64,000 bases of DNA from the NCBI GenBank assembly GCA_964304625.1, contig OZ199838.1, forward strand, positions 5,208,001 through 5,272,000. Reading direction: 5' to 3'. Within the stretch, counting starts at the first letter, position 1; every line of letters starts with the position of its first letter. This stretch comes from Kudoa neothunni. Lineage: Eukaryota; Cnidaria. The notes below the pieces were generated by a model. That model saw nothing but the letters and a program-made list of their open reading frames with translations, was not told the DNA's origin and made no database searches. This document shows positions 1 through 11,516 of the stretch, in pieces. Both the position numbers and the translations under genes were made by a program.

Positions 1-302
1 TATATTAAAAATAAACATTAGTTCTTAAAATTTAAAATAAAAATATACAAACATAAAACCAAATTAGAATTTATTCAATAATTTTAAGGAGTTATAATGA
101 TGTTTTAACAATTAAAAAATGTAAAGGAAGTCAAGATGGAGTCTAGATTTCTGGGGGGCTCTGAAAACAATTAATATTCACTTACCAACAAAAATTACTA
201 TTTAAGATGGGACATTCATTAACAAAGGTAGGATCCAATATTGGTACAGATCTAAAATAGAAAGATTTGATTCATTTGAAAATAATTCAGTAGAAAACAT
301 AT
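1..302. other. Intergenic, nothing recognised
   Basis: AT-rich sequence downstream of the POLRMT stop codon. I see no gene, repeat or RNA here. Confidence 0.5.
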
Positions 303-3300
303 CTACCCTTCATTGCCATGTAGTGATAGTGATGCGAGATTGTTAACAAAGTTTGTGGCGGGCATATTTTTGGCATACATTTTCACAAATTGAGCTCGAA
401 TAATCTAATTGGAGATTAAAGTAAACAAATTAAAAAATAGCTTGCATTATTCAGCACATCTCCATCACAAAGATGTGAGCCGAAAGATTCGTGTTTTTGA
501 ATAAGATCGATGTCAATAGGGATACAGTTGAGTGTAACAAGCATCATGTGAGTGGCATCTAGCGAATGAACAAGATTGTAGACGATGGAATTTTGGTGTT
601 TTTTAATAACAGGTGTTATATTTGTAAGGTTGCTGGTGGTATCGCACGCGGCATTGGGATGCAAATTTGAAGGATACAAAAATTGCGAGCTTACAACGAA
701 ATAATTCTGGCATACAGGAAAACCTATAGGAGTTGTCCATTCAATAGTACCATTGTTGGATGAAGCTAGCTTTTGGGTTGCATCCATTAACCAATTCTAT
801 TTGAAAATGAAAAAAAAGCAATTAAATTATTCACCAATAAGGTGAACGAATATACCTTGAATTGAAAAACAACAGGCATTGAATCATAAATCAATTCTTT
901 CACTTTGCAAGATAGCTCGTCAATAACAACATCATATTTTTTATTGATCTCTTCGTTGAAATGTGCTTTGATGTACATACTGATAGCGTAATCGCTGTCT
1001 AGTTGCATCGACTTAAACAAAATTTTTTTGAAAAATTTCCGTGTGAATAACGCTTTGTATTCCGTGCCATGGATGTTTGTGTGGATATTGTTGATAGCCA
1101 ACTCGCACAAATGGTCATATAACGCAAAAATTTGGTTGTGTTTAGTAGGTGAAGAAAAATTTACATAATTCATAAGAGTAGAATCATTGCAGAATGCAGC
1201 CAAGTGTTGAAACATGTTACAACTCCCATCAAAAAATATCGGTAAAGAAGATTCATAATTAGGATCGTTTTTGGCATCTGCAATCTCACGACAAACCGAT
1301 AACAACTTCCAAGGATCTGGTTTAGATTGCCACCAATCGTTCCTTATAGGATCAACTGCCGTTTTTCTAATCAATGGCATATTTTTGTCACATAAACTAC
1401 ACAAACTTTCCGCATTCATATCACAATCTTTCTTGTCAAGAGTAAGTGAAGTGTACAAAATTTTCAACCATTTCAAACCAACGTCCCCCAAAGGTTTCTT
1501 CCGTGAAAATCTAATCAGACCATTCAACATATCAGAATCAAGAAACGAATTCATATCTATTTGAGGATAACATCTTCCACGGAAATCAATTTCGTGTTGC
1601 TGATAGATTGGGTTTTTCAGGAAATGGGAAAAAGTCCAACAATTGTATTGTCTATATTTTAGTTTTCTATTTTTCTCATATAATGTCTTGAAAGCTTTCG
1701 GCTCTGATATGTAATTTTTAATTATATGCAGCATACTACGACTGAAAATTAACGACGTAGAATTTAACTTGGTCAAAGTATCCAATACTGGAAATATATA
1801 GTTAGAATTGTTGCAGTTGTTGTTTGGAGATGAGGACAATTGTAATTTATTGTGATGATCCAGGCTGCCAACCGATTTGATAAATGGTTTGAACCTGTCA
1901 GAGAAAGATTGCGATGAAAATCCTAACCATATAGGTGTGAGAGGAGAAGACAACTCGGATGAGGTGGAATTTGGTTTAGCTGGACTGATCTGTTGTTGAG
2001 CAATCGCATGAAAGCGCAAATCACTGGCATTACCGGCTTCCTCAGTTAATTCTATGTCTTCTAGTTGTTTGAACCATTGTTTAAGTTGTTGACCAGGGTG
2101 AATGCTGTAAGATTTTGTTGATTGTTTATCATTGTAAAATAATTTCAACTGTCCATTCGTAAAAATATTCAACGATAATTTCTTTATGTGGTTCGCCATA
2201 TTGTATTTCAAGAGAGTTGGCATCTGAATCGGCTCAATGAGTTGAGTGCATCCAAAAGTGCTGCACAAGGATTCAATCCATATCAGTCTGGGTAATGTTT
2301 CGTTGCCAGCGTTAATGTGTGGAATAGATCCGTAATATTTATTGACCACGTCAACAACTCTCTTCATTTGATAGTAACTTTTCCACCTGTAGAAGTAGTA
2401 CTGCTCGATATTGTTGGTTAAATTTTTAAGTAGTTCCTCCGAAAAACTAACTAAAACGTTTGCTTTTCTAGCACTATGCAGTATGCAATTGGTAGCAAGA
2501 TTACAGATATTCTGTAAATCGTGTTCATCAATCATTGTATACAATGCGTTTGAGGGTGTCTTTTTGTCTAACTCGTTCTTCATATTAACGTGTAGTAGGT
2601 TGGCCATTTGGACGCGTAAGTTTTTCAGCGATTTCACTTTCTCTATCCCATTATTGGCCAACAGGTACGAATTGTGTATTAGACCATCAATTCCAATTAT
2701 ACAGCGCTCGTTAGAAATATCCCAATTCAACACAGGTAACGAATTGGATTCAAACTGAATTCGTCTCAAGGCATTGTTGTACCATTTATGGTACATCTTT
2801 GAAACTAAGAAGGAACCATTCGATACTTCGGTATTATTTAAATAATCTTTGTAGATAGTCTTTTTCCACTGACCAACCAATTCAACCGGTAAACTCCTGA
2901 CGAATGCAAACCAATACTTTGGATGTAACCATTCGCTCTTGATAAATCGGGCATCATCCTTAAAAATCAGATACTCAAACCTAACTAAAATAAATACTTA
3001 ATACCTGTAATGTTGTAGATTCATTCATTGTCAATACACTTGTTGACTTTTTATTAGCCAACTCCTTGACAGAATTCAAAAACCGATCTAATTGTAAATA
3101 GTGATCAGCAGATAACATTTTCAGTTTGGATTCGATCATATTAAAACATTTGCTGTCAAGAGGAAATTCTTCAATCTTTAGATTTATCAATAATCTGGGA
3201 TGAATATTTTTTTGAGTGAGTCTATGGAGCACATCATCAATTAAAGCAGCCTATAAGTAAATATTCAAATATTAAACGACTTAAAAATCATGATAGGCCT

Positions 3301-3558
3301 AAATCTTACATCTCGCCTAATGATGGCGTTTTCCAATAGAAAGTTTAATGTTGCCTCGCATCTATATAGTTCTTTATCTACATTTTCATTTGGTGTAACT
3401 GGTGCTTTGGGTTCAAGTGTGTTTCGACGCCCGGCAACACTATTATTCGATAGAAATCTTTTGTAACTTCCTACCCAACAGAAGAACATAAATTAAACGA
3501 CACTATTATTTGTTATACCTATTTTAATACTTAAATTCCTCAGCTCTAACAACCTCAT
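303..3558 (-). CDS. POLRMT: Mitochondrial DNA-directed RNA polymerase (single-subunit, T7-like)
   Basis: The product belongs to the single-subunit phage-type polymerase family that transcribes mtDNA in the matrix. I reconstruct six exons: 3558-3519, 3470-3310, 3250-3005, 2973-856, 796-446 and 404-303. All join in frame to give about 1005 aa (human about 1230). Exon 1 encodes MRLLELRNLSIKI, a plausible mitochondrial presequence. Motif A is FFDGSCNMFQH. The fingers helix TRKFFKKILFKSMQL aligns without gaps to the vertebrate TRKVVKQTVMTVVYG helix. Further on come TTPIGFPVCQ, NLVHSLDATHMM and HESFGSHLCD. Two invariant residues differ: the Tyr of the fingers helix is Gln (codon 1003-1005), and the second catalytic Asp of the HDSFG motif is Glu (codon 488-490). 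The last intron (405-445) begins GC and ends AG; splicing it restores the conserved AQFVKMY tail. Another intron is only 31 bp. Family identity is strong; catalytic competence is uncertain. Confidence 0.9.
405..445 (-). other. 41-bp GC-AG intron of POLRMT
   Basis: On the minus strand the exon ends in AATAAT, the intron starts GCAAGC and ends AATTAG, and the next exon continues ATTATTCGAG. Joining gives LNNIIRAQFVKMY, which matches the C-terminal helix of the family (human CREQFVRLH). Without the intron the frame stops after about 10 unrelated residues. There is no GT at the junction, so a GC donor is needed. Confidence 0.7.
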
Positions 3559-3742
3559 CACACCGTGTTCGAAAATTTAGCTAATCTGCCACCTAACACG
3601 CTGTGAAATCAACCTATTAAAGTTAGATATAAGGAAATATAAATTTCATCCTCCTCAAATTAAATTTCCATCCTTTACAAAATAAATGTTCTTATTTTAA
3701 AAATGAATATATTACTGGTTTAAAACTAATTGTTTCGTTGAA

Positions 3743-3752
3743 CGCGCTTGCG
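3743..3752. promoter_or_regulatory. NRF1-like palindrome upstream of POLRMT
   Basis: CGCGCTTGCG lies about 185 bp upstream of the POLRMT start codon in strongly AT-rich sequence. It resembles the NRF1 consensus YGCGCAYGCGCR. Similar sites sit before other housekeeping genes in the window (7102, 25903, 28826, 50129). Confidence 0.45.
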
Positions 3753-4084
3753 TAGTTCACGGCCAAAATGTGTTAAGTTGATTCGATATTTTTTATTAAT
3801 AATTTTAACATTATATTATATGTTAATTATAATAAAAAAATTTTCGAGGTTTCAAATGGGCCCTATCATTCGATGGTTTTTGGTAAAGTACGATGCTAAA
3901 CAAATATATGTGCGCGCATTTATTATCGAACGTTGATTTTAAATTGGTGTTATGTCCCATTTTTAGTTATAATATAGATAAATATGATTATAAATATTTT
4001 CTTAAACAATATTTAGTTAAATATACAGTATATAGTTTGAAGAAAAATAGGTTCCACCGGACAATCCCCTTCAATAATTTAAGC

Positions 4085-4666
4085 CTGGGGTTCTCAACCG
4101 GGGATAAATTAAATAACATCAAAATTAGATAGGGAGAATTTTTTCATTATGAGTTTGAGACGTACATCAGGATTTCTAAGGAATTATATTATTTAGGACT
4201 ATTAAACTCAATAAGAATTGGGCAAAAATTCTTAAAATATTTTTAGGAATAAGTTTTTAACAGCTATTTATAAAACTAGTTTCAGTCTCCCTTTTTATGC
4301 CTTGTTTATCTTTTAATGGTGTAGCCTAATAATAATAATACTTAAAATGACTATTTTCATGATAAATAATATTCAAGTGTCGTTAGATTTGACTATTTCT
4401 AATTATTTCTAATCACTAAGAACGAAGGATTTGTAAAGAATTAATTTGATGTTGCAAAATCTAAAAAATAAAATCTGTATACAGCTTGTGGGCGAGTTGA
4501 TGGGATTAAAAATTGTCATTATGCAAGCATACGTGCTTTTTAGGATCAGAATTTACTCCTCAAATTCTGTACTATAGCTGAACCAGTATAAAACCCTAAG
4601 GTAATTATGAATTTGGCTTACAAGTAGTTAAGAGGGTAAATTTGAAAAAACGGTTGAGAATCCCTG
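4085..4666 (-). mobile_element. Non-autonomous hAT-type element (MITE), copy 1
   Basis: The element is 582 bp and non-coding. The left end is CTGGGGTTCTCAACCG and the right end, read inward, is CAGGGATTCTCAACCG, which is the classic hAT/Charlie-type terminus. It is flanked by a perfect 8-bp target duplication ATTTAAGC at 4077-4084 and 4667-4674. The interior matches the copies near 58.0 kb and 61.6 kb in inverted orientation; the ACTCCTAAAA and AATGACAATTTTTAAT blocks are shared. It would depend on a transposase supplied in trans. Confidence 0.85.
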
Positions 4667-4767
4667 ATTTAAGCTATAACATAGTTTGAATTTAATAATT
4701 ATACGTATAAATTTGAAAATAAAATAAAAAGGAATATAAAAATGAATATCTTATTTACAATTGTAAC

Positions 4768-4851
4768 ACATGATCCGAGTCGGGATTTGAACCTGGGTTA
4801 TTTGTATTAAAGGGGTGGTGCCGTACCGCACTGCTCTCGGTCGCGCGCCTA
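4768..4851 (-). repeat. tRNA-like sequence (SINE head or tRNA relic)
   Basis: On the minus strand there is a perfect B-box, GGTTCAAATCC. It is preceded by a possible D-arm (GTGC/GCAC) and enclosed by a CCGAG/CTCGG stem. Anticodon arm pairing is poor, so an active tRNA is unlikely. It may be the Pol III head of a SINE. Confidence 0.3.
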
Positions 4852-5237
4852 TGGTTGGTGGATTACAACCCTTACAATCCACATGTTACACTAATAATAC
4901 ACTTCAGGAAAAAATAATCATTTATAAGATCTAAGTAGTTATTAACTCGAAGTTTTCGATGACATTTAAAATCCGCTCCATACATAATTGGATGCAACCA
5001 GCGTTTAACACTTCATAAGAATAAAAGTTTAAGGCTATTCTTTACAAAACGAGACGGGAGTCGGAAACTTTGGGGGAAATTCGCAAAAAACAGCAAAATA
5101 AATTATATTAAATAATTATTCGTTATTTCTTTAAAGGAGATACCAAGTTCGACCCCTCTATATTTTTTTACGGGATATGTAATCCGAAATAAAGTCATAT
5201 AATGACTCTTCATTTTTATTAGTAATGTTCCGGTATT

Positions 5238-5781
5238 TTATTTTAAATCCTCACCACGTAACTTCGGTTTTATTCGTATGTACATCATTACCAGAAACAA
5301 ACGATATTTGTGCCAGACTGTATCGTGAAAAAATCCTAAATCGTTCAGACGATTATAGTTCCTCCATTTATCTGTCCAGATAACCGAATTCTCTTCAACA
5401 CTATGAAGAATAATTTTTTCCAGCACATCACTACTTCTTCTCTTCGTCAGTTCAAAAAAATATTCACCTTCTTCATCTACACCACCAACAATCTAATATT
5501 GCTGGGTTTTTAACAGTCTACCAACATTATATATTTTTTTCGTTCATATATAATCTCCAATGTAAAAATACCTCTAAACAATTCAGACCAACCACTTGTT
5601 TTTGAAGAGAGAATTCCAACGTGCTTTTGTATTTCTTTATAGGTAACCTTGCTAAATTGAATTTTTCCGAGGAAAAATACAAATAGTTTCCACGGCGGCA
5701 GTTTTGAATGCTGAAGTATTGATCCAGCTCGTAGATTTTTTTAAACAATAAGGACATCAGGAGAAAAATAGATCTTGGCAA
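5238..5781 (-). pseudogene. Merlin/IS1595-like (ISXO2) transposase remnant
   Basis: Reading leftward from about 5490, the minus strand encodes VGGVDEEGEYFFELTKRR followed by VIWTDKWRNYNRLNDLGFF. This matches the ISXO2-like DDE core (the VFGGV block and the SDxWxxYxxL block) of eukaryotic Merlin transposons and bacterial IS1595/IS1016. A stop interrupts the frame just upstream. The neighbouring segment to 5781 holds a CRRGNY motif that may be the remains of the N-terminal Zn-finger region. The usual VNHS after the last motif reads VWHK. It is a dead relic, and I found no terminal repeats for it. Confidence 0.65.
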
Positions 5782-5844
5782 TTTTTATTTGATATGAGAT
5801 TCATCATTGTCCCACAAATACACTTTTACTCTGATGAAATCAGA

Positions 5845-7096
5845 CTAAGATTCTGCTAAGTTTTGATAGTATATTATACCTACCCTAAAAAATGCATTTT
5901 CCATCGTATTGATGGAATAAATATTTTCAAAATCAAACTTTCTCCTAAAATTTTCCATTTTCCGAGCGCAAGGCAAAAGTTTCCAACTGACCTCCCCTTT
6001 TGTAGAGAATAACCAAATACTTAAAACGATTAAAATTGTTTTTTTAAGGATAATTTTAATAGTTTTTTTATCAATAGTTTTTAAGTGATTTAGAAAAATC
6101 AATCTTTCTTGAAATCCTTAATCTATATATGCTCACCCATCACTTGGTAAGTAGTAAAAATTTCATTGTTCGTTAGATTAAAAACGATGCCGAGAAGCCT
6201 GACTTTTGATTCTTTAAGACCACTCCCCATTATAAATCCTTAAAAGTTCAGTAATTTCCGTCCAAAGCGTTAAGTATGAGTGAGAAACAACCAAAATCAA
6301 TATTATAAAGGAATTAAAGATAAAATCAATTAAACTTTTCAATATTAATCAATTTTAAATAAGAATAGTAACTGAATATTTGCGCGATTATTTAATTTCA
6401 TTTGCGTATATTTAATTTAAATTTGAAAGCAACAATTTCTAGAGCGATAAAGTTTATATTACATTAAGTAGAAATGCAAAACTATTTATAATTCTTAATT
6501 GGCAACAATAAAATAATTACGGATAAATTTCAACAACAGCAATCGCATAAATATTTTAAAGTAACTACAAATTAAAAGAAAAACAAAAAACTAAGACGAA
6601 CTCTAAACAAAAGTTAAAGTTAAGAATATCGCCGAACATAAACGAACAATTTCATTCCAACATAATGTAAATAATTTTAACGTTTATAGTTTAACATTTA
6701 ATTAATTTAATAATATCAAGTATTATCCAAGCTTTAAAATACTAAAATATAATAATCAATGATATATCGATGAGTTATCAAGTTTTAGGAATAGCGTGAT
6801 TGGGATTATAATGGATAGGGTTTGTCTCTAATCTAAAAAATTTATAATTGAAAATATTTATCTACAAGTTCAGTATTACTCCCAAAAGTATTTCATTCAC
6901 GATAAAAAATTCATTATCGAGGAATCAACCAAAAATATCATGAATAACGGAGTATTTTTATAAATCCCATATTTCACCGATACAACTAAAAAAACAACTC
7001 TTAAATACAATGGGATATCTTTAACAACAAAATCCAATTTATCATAAGCAATATTCAGCTAAGTAAATAAGGTTGTGCTGCTTCGTCATATGGATC
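5845..7096. other. AT-rich intergenic region, possible 5' remains of the Merlin relic
   Basis: A short open stretch at 5845-6102 (-) contains LPCARKMENF and may be the decayed N-terminus of the Merlin transposase. I see nothing else recognisable before CCT6. Confidence 0.3.
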
Positions 7097-7101
7097 AAAT
7101 T

Positions 7102-7110
7102 CGCGCACGC
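7102..7110. promoter_or_regulatory. NRF1-like site just before the CCT6 start
   Basis: CGCGCACGC ends 10 bp before the start codon at 7121. This places a GC-rich box in or next to a very short 5' UTR. It resembles half to most of the NRF1 palindrome and the other promoter boxes in this window. Confidence 0.45.
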
Positions 7111-7120
7111 AATCTTAACA

Positions 7121-9600
7121 ATGGCATCCTTGAACCTTGTGAACCCAAATGCAGAAATTGCCAGATCAGAAGATGCTCTCCAAATAAATATAGCAGCTGC
7201 AAAAGCACTTCAAGAAGTTCTCTCCTCTAATCTAGGTCCTAAAGGAACCGTTAAAATGTTAGCACGTTCGTAATTATCTCAACTATTGATTTTGTTTAGG
7301 TTGGTGTCTGGCGCAGGTGACATAAAAATTACAAAAGATGGGAAAATATTGTTGGGTGAAATGGTACTCATTAGTCTGTACTCATGACAACGTATAATCC
7401 GAAATTTTTGAAGCAAATACAACATCCTACCGCATCTCTCATTGCTCGTGTAGCATCATCCCAAGATGATATAACTGGTGATGGAACCACATCAATTGTA
7501 CTTTTGATCGGAGAAATTCTCAAACAGGTATTAGTTGTGTTGGTTATTTTCATATTTAATTTTTATAGGCTTCTATCTACATCTCTGAAGTATGGATTGG
7601 ATGATTCTTTTAATATGAGTGGTTACCTGATATATTAATATATTTTCAGGGAGTGCATCCAAGACAACTAACAGCCGGATTTGATATTGCTAACAAAATT
7701 GTTCTCAAGGTCTATTGAATAGATAACCACAATGACAAACAGTGATTGAATCAATACAATATTTAGGAATTGGAATCCTACATCATTAAAAAACCTACCG
7801 TGGATAGAGACACTTTATTATGTGTTGCCAAATCTGCATTATACACTAAATTGCAACCAAATTTGGCCGAACTTTTATCTCCTGTATGCCGGTTTTTTGA
7901 TTTTTTGTACTGTTGGTTGTTTACATTTGTTTTTGTTTGTAATGTAGATTGTCACTGATGCGGTTATGAGTATTATTCCTAACGGTAGTAAAAGCCAGAA
8001 TGGAGTGAATGAATATATTGATCTTCACATGGTGGAGATAATGGAAATGGTTCATCAACTTGATGTCGATACCAAGTTGATTGATTGATTGATCAATTAC
8101 CAAACTTCTAAACTAATGCCATCGTTTAGACTTGTAAAAGGATTGGTGCTTGATCATGGTGGCAGACATCCTAATATGCCAAAACAACTGAATGATTGTT
8201 ACATTCTGACTTGCAATGTTTCCTTCGAATACGATAAGACGTAAAATTTTTGTGGTGTATGCTGAAAAATTGTTCCATCTGGCTGTTTTTAGTGAAATAA
8301 ACTCTGGGTTCTTTTACAAAAGTAGTGAAGAACGCCAGAAAATGGTGGCTGCCGAACGTGTATTCACCAACAGCAAAGTTCAAAAGGTGATCGACCTCAA
8401 AAGACAAGTATTTGGCATATTTCGTGATTTTGTCACACTTAATACTTTTCGTTCCCACAATCACAGGTATGCACAAAGGAGAACGGCAAAACATTTGTTG
8501 TCATCAACCAAAAAGGTATTGATCCCATCTCACTCGAGATGCTGGCTAAAGAGGGCATTTTGGCATTGCGTCGCGCCAAACGAAGGAATATGGAACGACT
8601 TATGAAATGCTGTGGTGGACAAGCTATGCATTCGGTTGACGAACTTACTCCTGAATGCCTTGGAACGGCTGGACGCGTCTATCAAACTAGAGTGGTATGT
8701 TTAAAATGACTAATTGTTGTTCTATTATACTTTAAATTTAAAGAATGACGACAATTTCACTTTTGTTGAAGGCACTCCCAATGAAAGTTCTGTTACCATC
8801 CTTATCAAAGGTATTATTTGATATCAACTGCTATGGTGTGTACAAGTTTTGACTGATTGGTTTTTGATCTGTAGGACCTGCCAAACACACACTAACCCAA
8901 ATTAAAGATGCTGTGCGTGACGGACTGAGAGCTGTCAGCAATGTTATTAATGTGAAAACCAAATCACTTGATTATCTTCTTCCTGGATGTGGGTCGATAG
9001 AAGTTGCTCTCTACAACAAACTCATGGATTACAAGCATAAAAATGAAATGCTTAAAGAACAATATGGTCTTCAGTAGAACAATTTTCAATTTATTGTTCT
9101 CAATAACTACGCATTATTAGGCTTTTGCTGATGCTTTGCTTATTATACCCCAAAACAATCACTAGAAACGGCGGTTTCGATCCTCAAGATGTGCTTGCAA
9201 AGATCCAGGTTTGGATTTTGTTTATAGTAGTTTTTTCTAATTTATCTTTTGGTTGATAGAATGAGTATCGCAAGAAACAGTTACCCGTGGGAATCAACCT
9301 TATGACAGGTGAAGCTATTGATCCCATAACCATAGGTGTATATGATAATTACGTCACCAAAAAACTCACCATTGAGAATTCGTAATATACCACCTGGCGT
9401 TGATATATATTGTCTATTTAAATATTTTTTGATAGCTGTTCTATGCTTCCAATCTTCTTCTTGTGGATGAAATTATGAGAGCTGGATTGAATTCTTTAAA
9501 ACCGAAAAATGACGTCGCTCAAATGCATAATTTGGTAGTGGTTTTCATCATTCTACCCATCTCTATTGGCTCGCCTTTATGTCATATCAGTACACTTTAA
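7121..9600 (+). CDS. CCT6: T-complex protein 1 subunit zeta (chaperonin CCT6)
   Basis: CCT6 is one of eight subunits of the cytosolic TRiC/CCT ring that folds actin, tubulin and WD proteins with ATP. About 15 exons were read: 7121-7257, 7300-7363, 7414-7527, 7569-7589 (21 nt), 7650-7709, 7767-7883, 7948-8075, 8130-8240, 8293-8407, 8467-8694, 8744-8810, 8875-9073, 9121-9208, 9260-9381 and 9436-9600. Diagnostic stretches are [17 protein letters not shown] (ATP site), [33 protein letters not shown] and [11 protein letters not shown]. Conserved residues run colinear with animal CCT6 throughout. Exons 13-15 show small reading-frame discrepancies. The conserved [10 protein letters not shown] is out of frame with its splice junction and with the following [12 protein letters not shown] (extra C in CCCC near 9151). 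The SNLLLVDE block is shifted relative to the preceding SC. These may be homopolymer base-call errors or real lesions. The C-terminus after SLKPKN is uncertain. Confidence 0.9.
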
Positions 9601-10049
9601 AATATAGATTAGTTTATGGTTCGATTTTATAGAATGTGTTTTTTTCTGCGTTTAAAGAGTACAACCTTTTTGTGCTTAGCCTTTTAAATTTTATTTATGT
9701 TCCTTACTTGGTTTGTTGAAGTGTGGGCTCTCTGTTATACATTTTTTAATTTAACACAATATATTCTCATTAAATTGAGTTGTTTAGTTATGGTATATTT
9801 AGCTTGAAATAAATTTGAGTCAATCTTAAAGGAAAGGTGATGAAATGCTCTTATATTGCGTGAGATATTTTTGAAGTTTAAAAGCTAACTTATGTTGTTA
9901 TGTTGGGGAGTTATTATTGTTTATTTGGTAATAAAATAATACAGGGGTTTACTTCCAGTTCGGAAATTGCGTAAAATACAATATGAAACAAAAAAATCAT
10001 CAAAAATAATTAGCATTATTCTCCAACTGTATTTTCAATAAGATGGAAT
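9601..10049. other. Intergenic, nothing recognised
   Basis: AT-rich sequence downstream of CCT6 with no recognisable gene or repeat. Confidence 0.4.
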
Positions 10050-10700
10050 TTTTACACTATCCATTATTACGATAAAGCGTCATCCTCAATAACCAGATTT
10101 TATCATAGTAAGGAAGCTTTTGAAGATATCAGTATTTATTACCGAAAACTTACTTCGTAATGAAACAAATCCTGTTGCAGAAATAGCTAAAATTACAGTG
10201 ATATTTTGCCTCGTGCTATTCTGCACAACAGTATTTGGAGTAACATCCTTAAACGTTTGGCCGTGAGCGCAGGTTTTGTATCAATTAAAAAGGTTTCATC
10301 AACAAAACTAAGTTTTTTTGTACCTTATTTGAACTGAAAGATTTCCACACCAATTAACAAATCTTTCCATTAGATCTTGGCTAGATCAGAATTTCGATTC
10401 GGTGGAACACTCCGTATTAATTTGAATACAATATTCTTAAGTTTAAGCCATCTCTCAACTATTGTTTCACTGATGTTTAATTCCAATTTCTCTACCATAA
10501 GAGAAAATAGATAAGTTACAATTGTCATCGATAAGGTCAAGTGATTTCTTCATGTCAACATTAAGCTTTCTTCCACCTTTTTAAATGGTGACGTTATTTA
10601 AGTTTCGTGTTATTTTTTTTACATCATGAACGGTTGAAATACTTGTAAAATTCTTCGACTTCAGCTTGGATTTAATCCTTATCTACAACTAATTGGCAAA
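10050..10700 (-). pseudogene. Decayed Tc1/IS630-type transposase
   Basis: Broken minus-strand frames contain GGRKLNVDMKKSLDLID (the linker after the helix-turn-helix), FVDETFLIDTKPALTAKR (the DDE_3 ‘DE’ block, normally FIDETGFN) and QNITVILAISATGF (normally RGxNITVxxAIS). Their order matches IS630/Tc1-mariner transposases. Several stops and frame changes separate the blocks, so the copy is inactive. No terminal repeats were identified; the assembly gap at 10945 may hide one end. Confidence 0.6.
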
Positions 10701-10944
10701 TTTTTTATGTTTATCTTCCCATATTTTCTTGTATTCCACCATCGCTCATACGAACATTAGCGTGAACTCAATATTATTTTCAATGAAAAAATTTTCGAGA
10801 CTGGTTGTCAACAATTCCGAAATAGGGAGTAAACCCGGGGATATTTTCGTTTGGAGAACGTCTTTTGGTCATTATATTAATATAGAATACAATTATTATT
10901 TGATTGTAAAAAATTTAGCGAAAAATTCGTTCGTTGTCATTGTT

Positions 10945-11144
10945 NNNNNNNNNNNNNNNNNNNNNNNNNNNNNNNNNNNNNNNNNNNNNNNNNNNNNNNN
11001 NNNNNNNNNNNNNNNNNNNNNNNNNNNNNNNNNNNNNNNNNNNNNNNNNNNNNNNNNNNNNNNNNNNNNNNNNNNNNNNNNNNNNNNNNNNNNNNNNNNN
11101 NNNNNNNNNNNNNNNNNNNNNNNNNNNNNNNNNNNNNNNNNNNN
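10945..11144. other. Assembly gap (200 N)
   Basis: Exactly 200 undetermined bases, probably a placeholder gap. Anything read across it is unsupported. Confidence 0.99.
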
Positions 11145-11516
11145 ACGTGCTAGTTGAATTAAAAAAATTTTTTCCAAGTGCCACCCCTGGTATAATGTTA
11201 CATTGTATATGTCGAACGGTGATGGGTGGTACTTATATCCGGAATTATGATTAAATAGTTGTTCCGGTTTCAGGTTATCGAGATTCCGGATAATGGAACA
11301 TTTACCAACATGTGATTTCAATAAAATTTAAAATATCTTCCGGGTAATCGAGGTTCGAATGTATATACTTGAGTATAATTGTATACATACAACTCATGAA
11401 TTCAATCAAAAACAATTTTTTTTTATTATGAAAATTGCAAAAAAATAAAACCCCATGTTTTAAAACACATTCTACAAATTATGTACAGTTATTACAGCTA
11501 AAACCCAACTTGAACG

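Noticed and set aside
1271-1564. Plus-strand open stretch opposite POLRMT
   Set aside because: It is the antisense of a conserved exon; its composition is explained by the real gene on the other strand.
10693-11321. Open stretches running through the N gap
   Set aside because: They exist only because undetermined bases carry no stops.
11205-11360. Sequence with ATCGAG/CCGGATAAT pieces resembling pogo or Tc1 termini
   Set aside because: No matching partner end was found and the neighbouring gap prevents any element from being defined.
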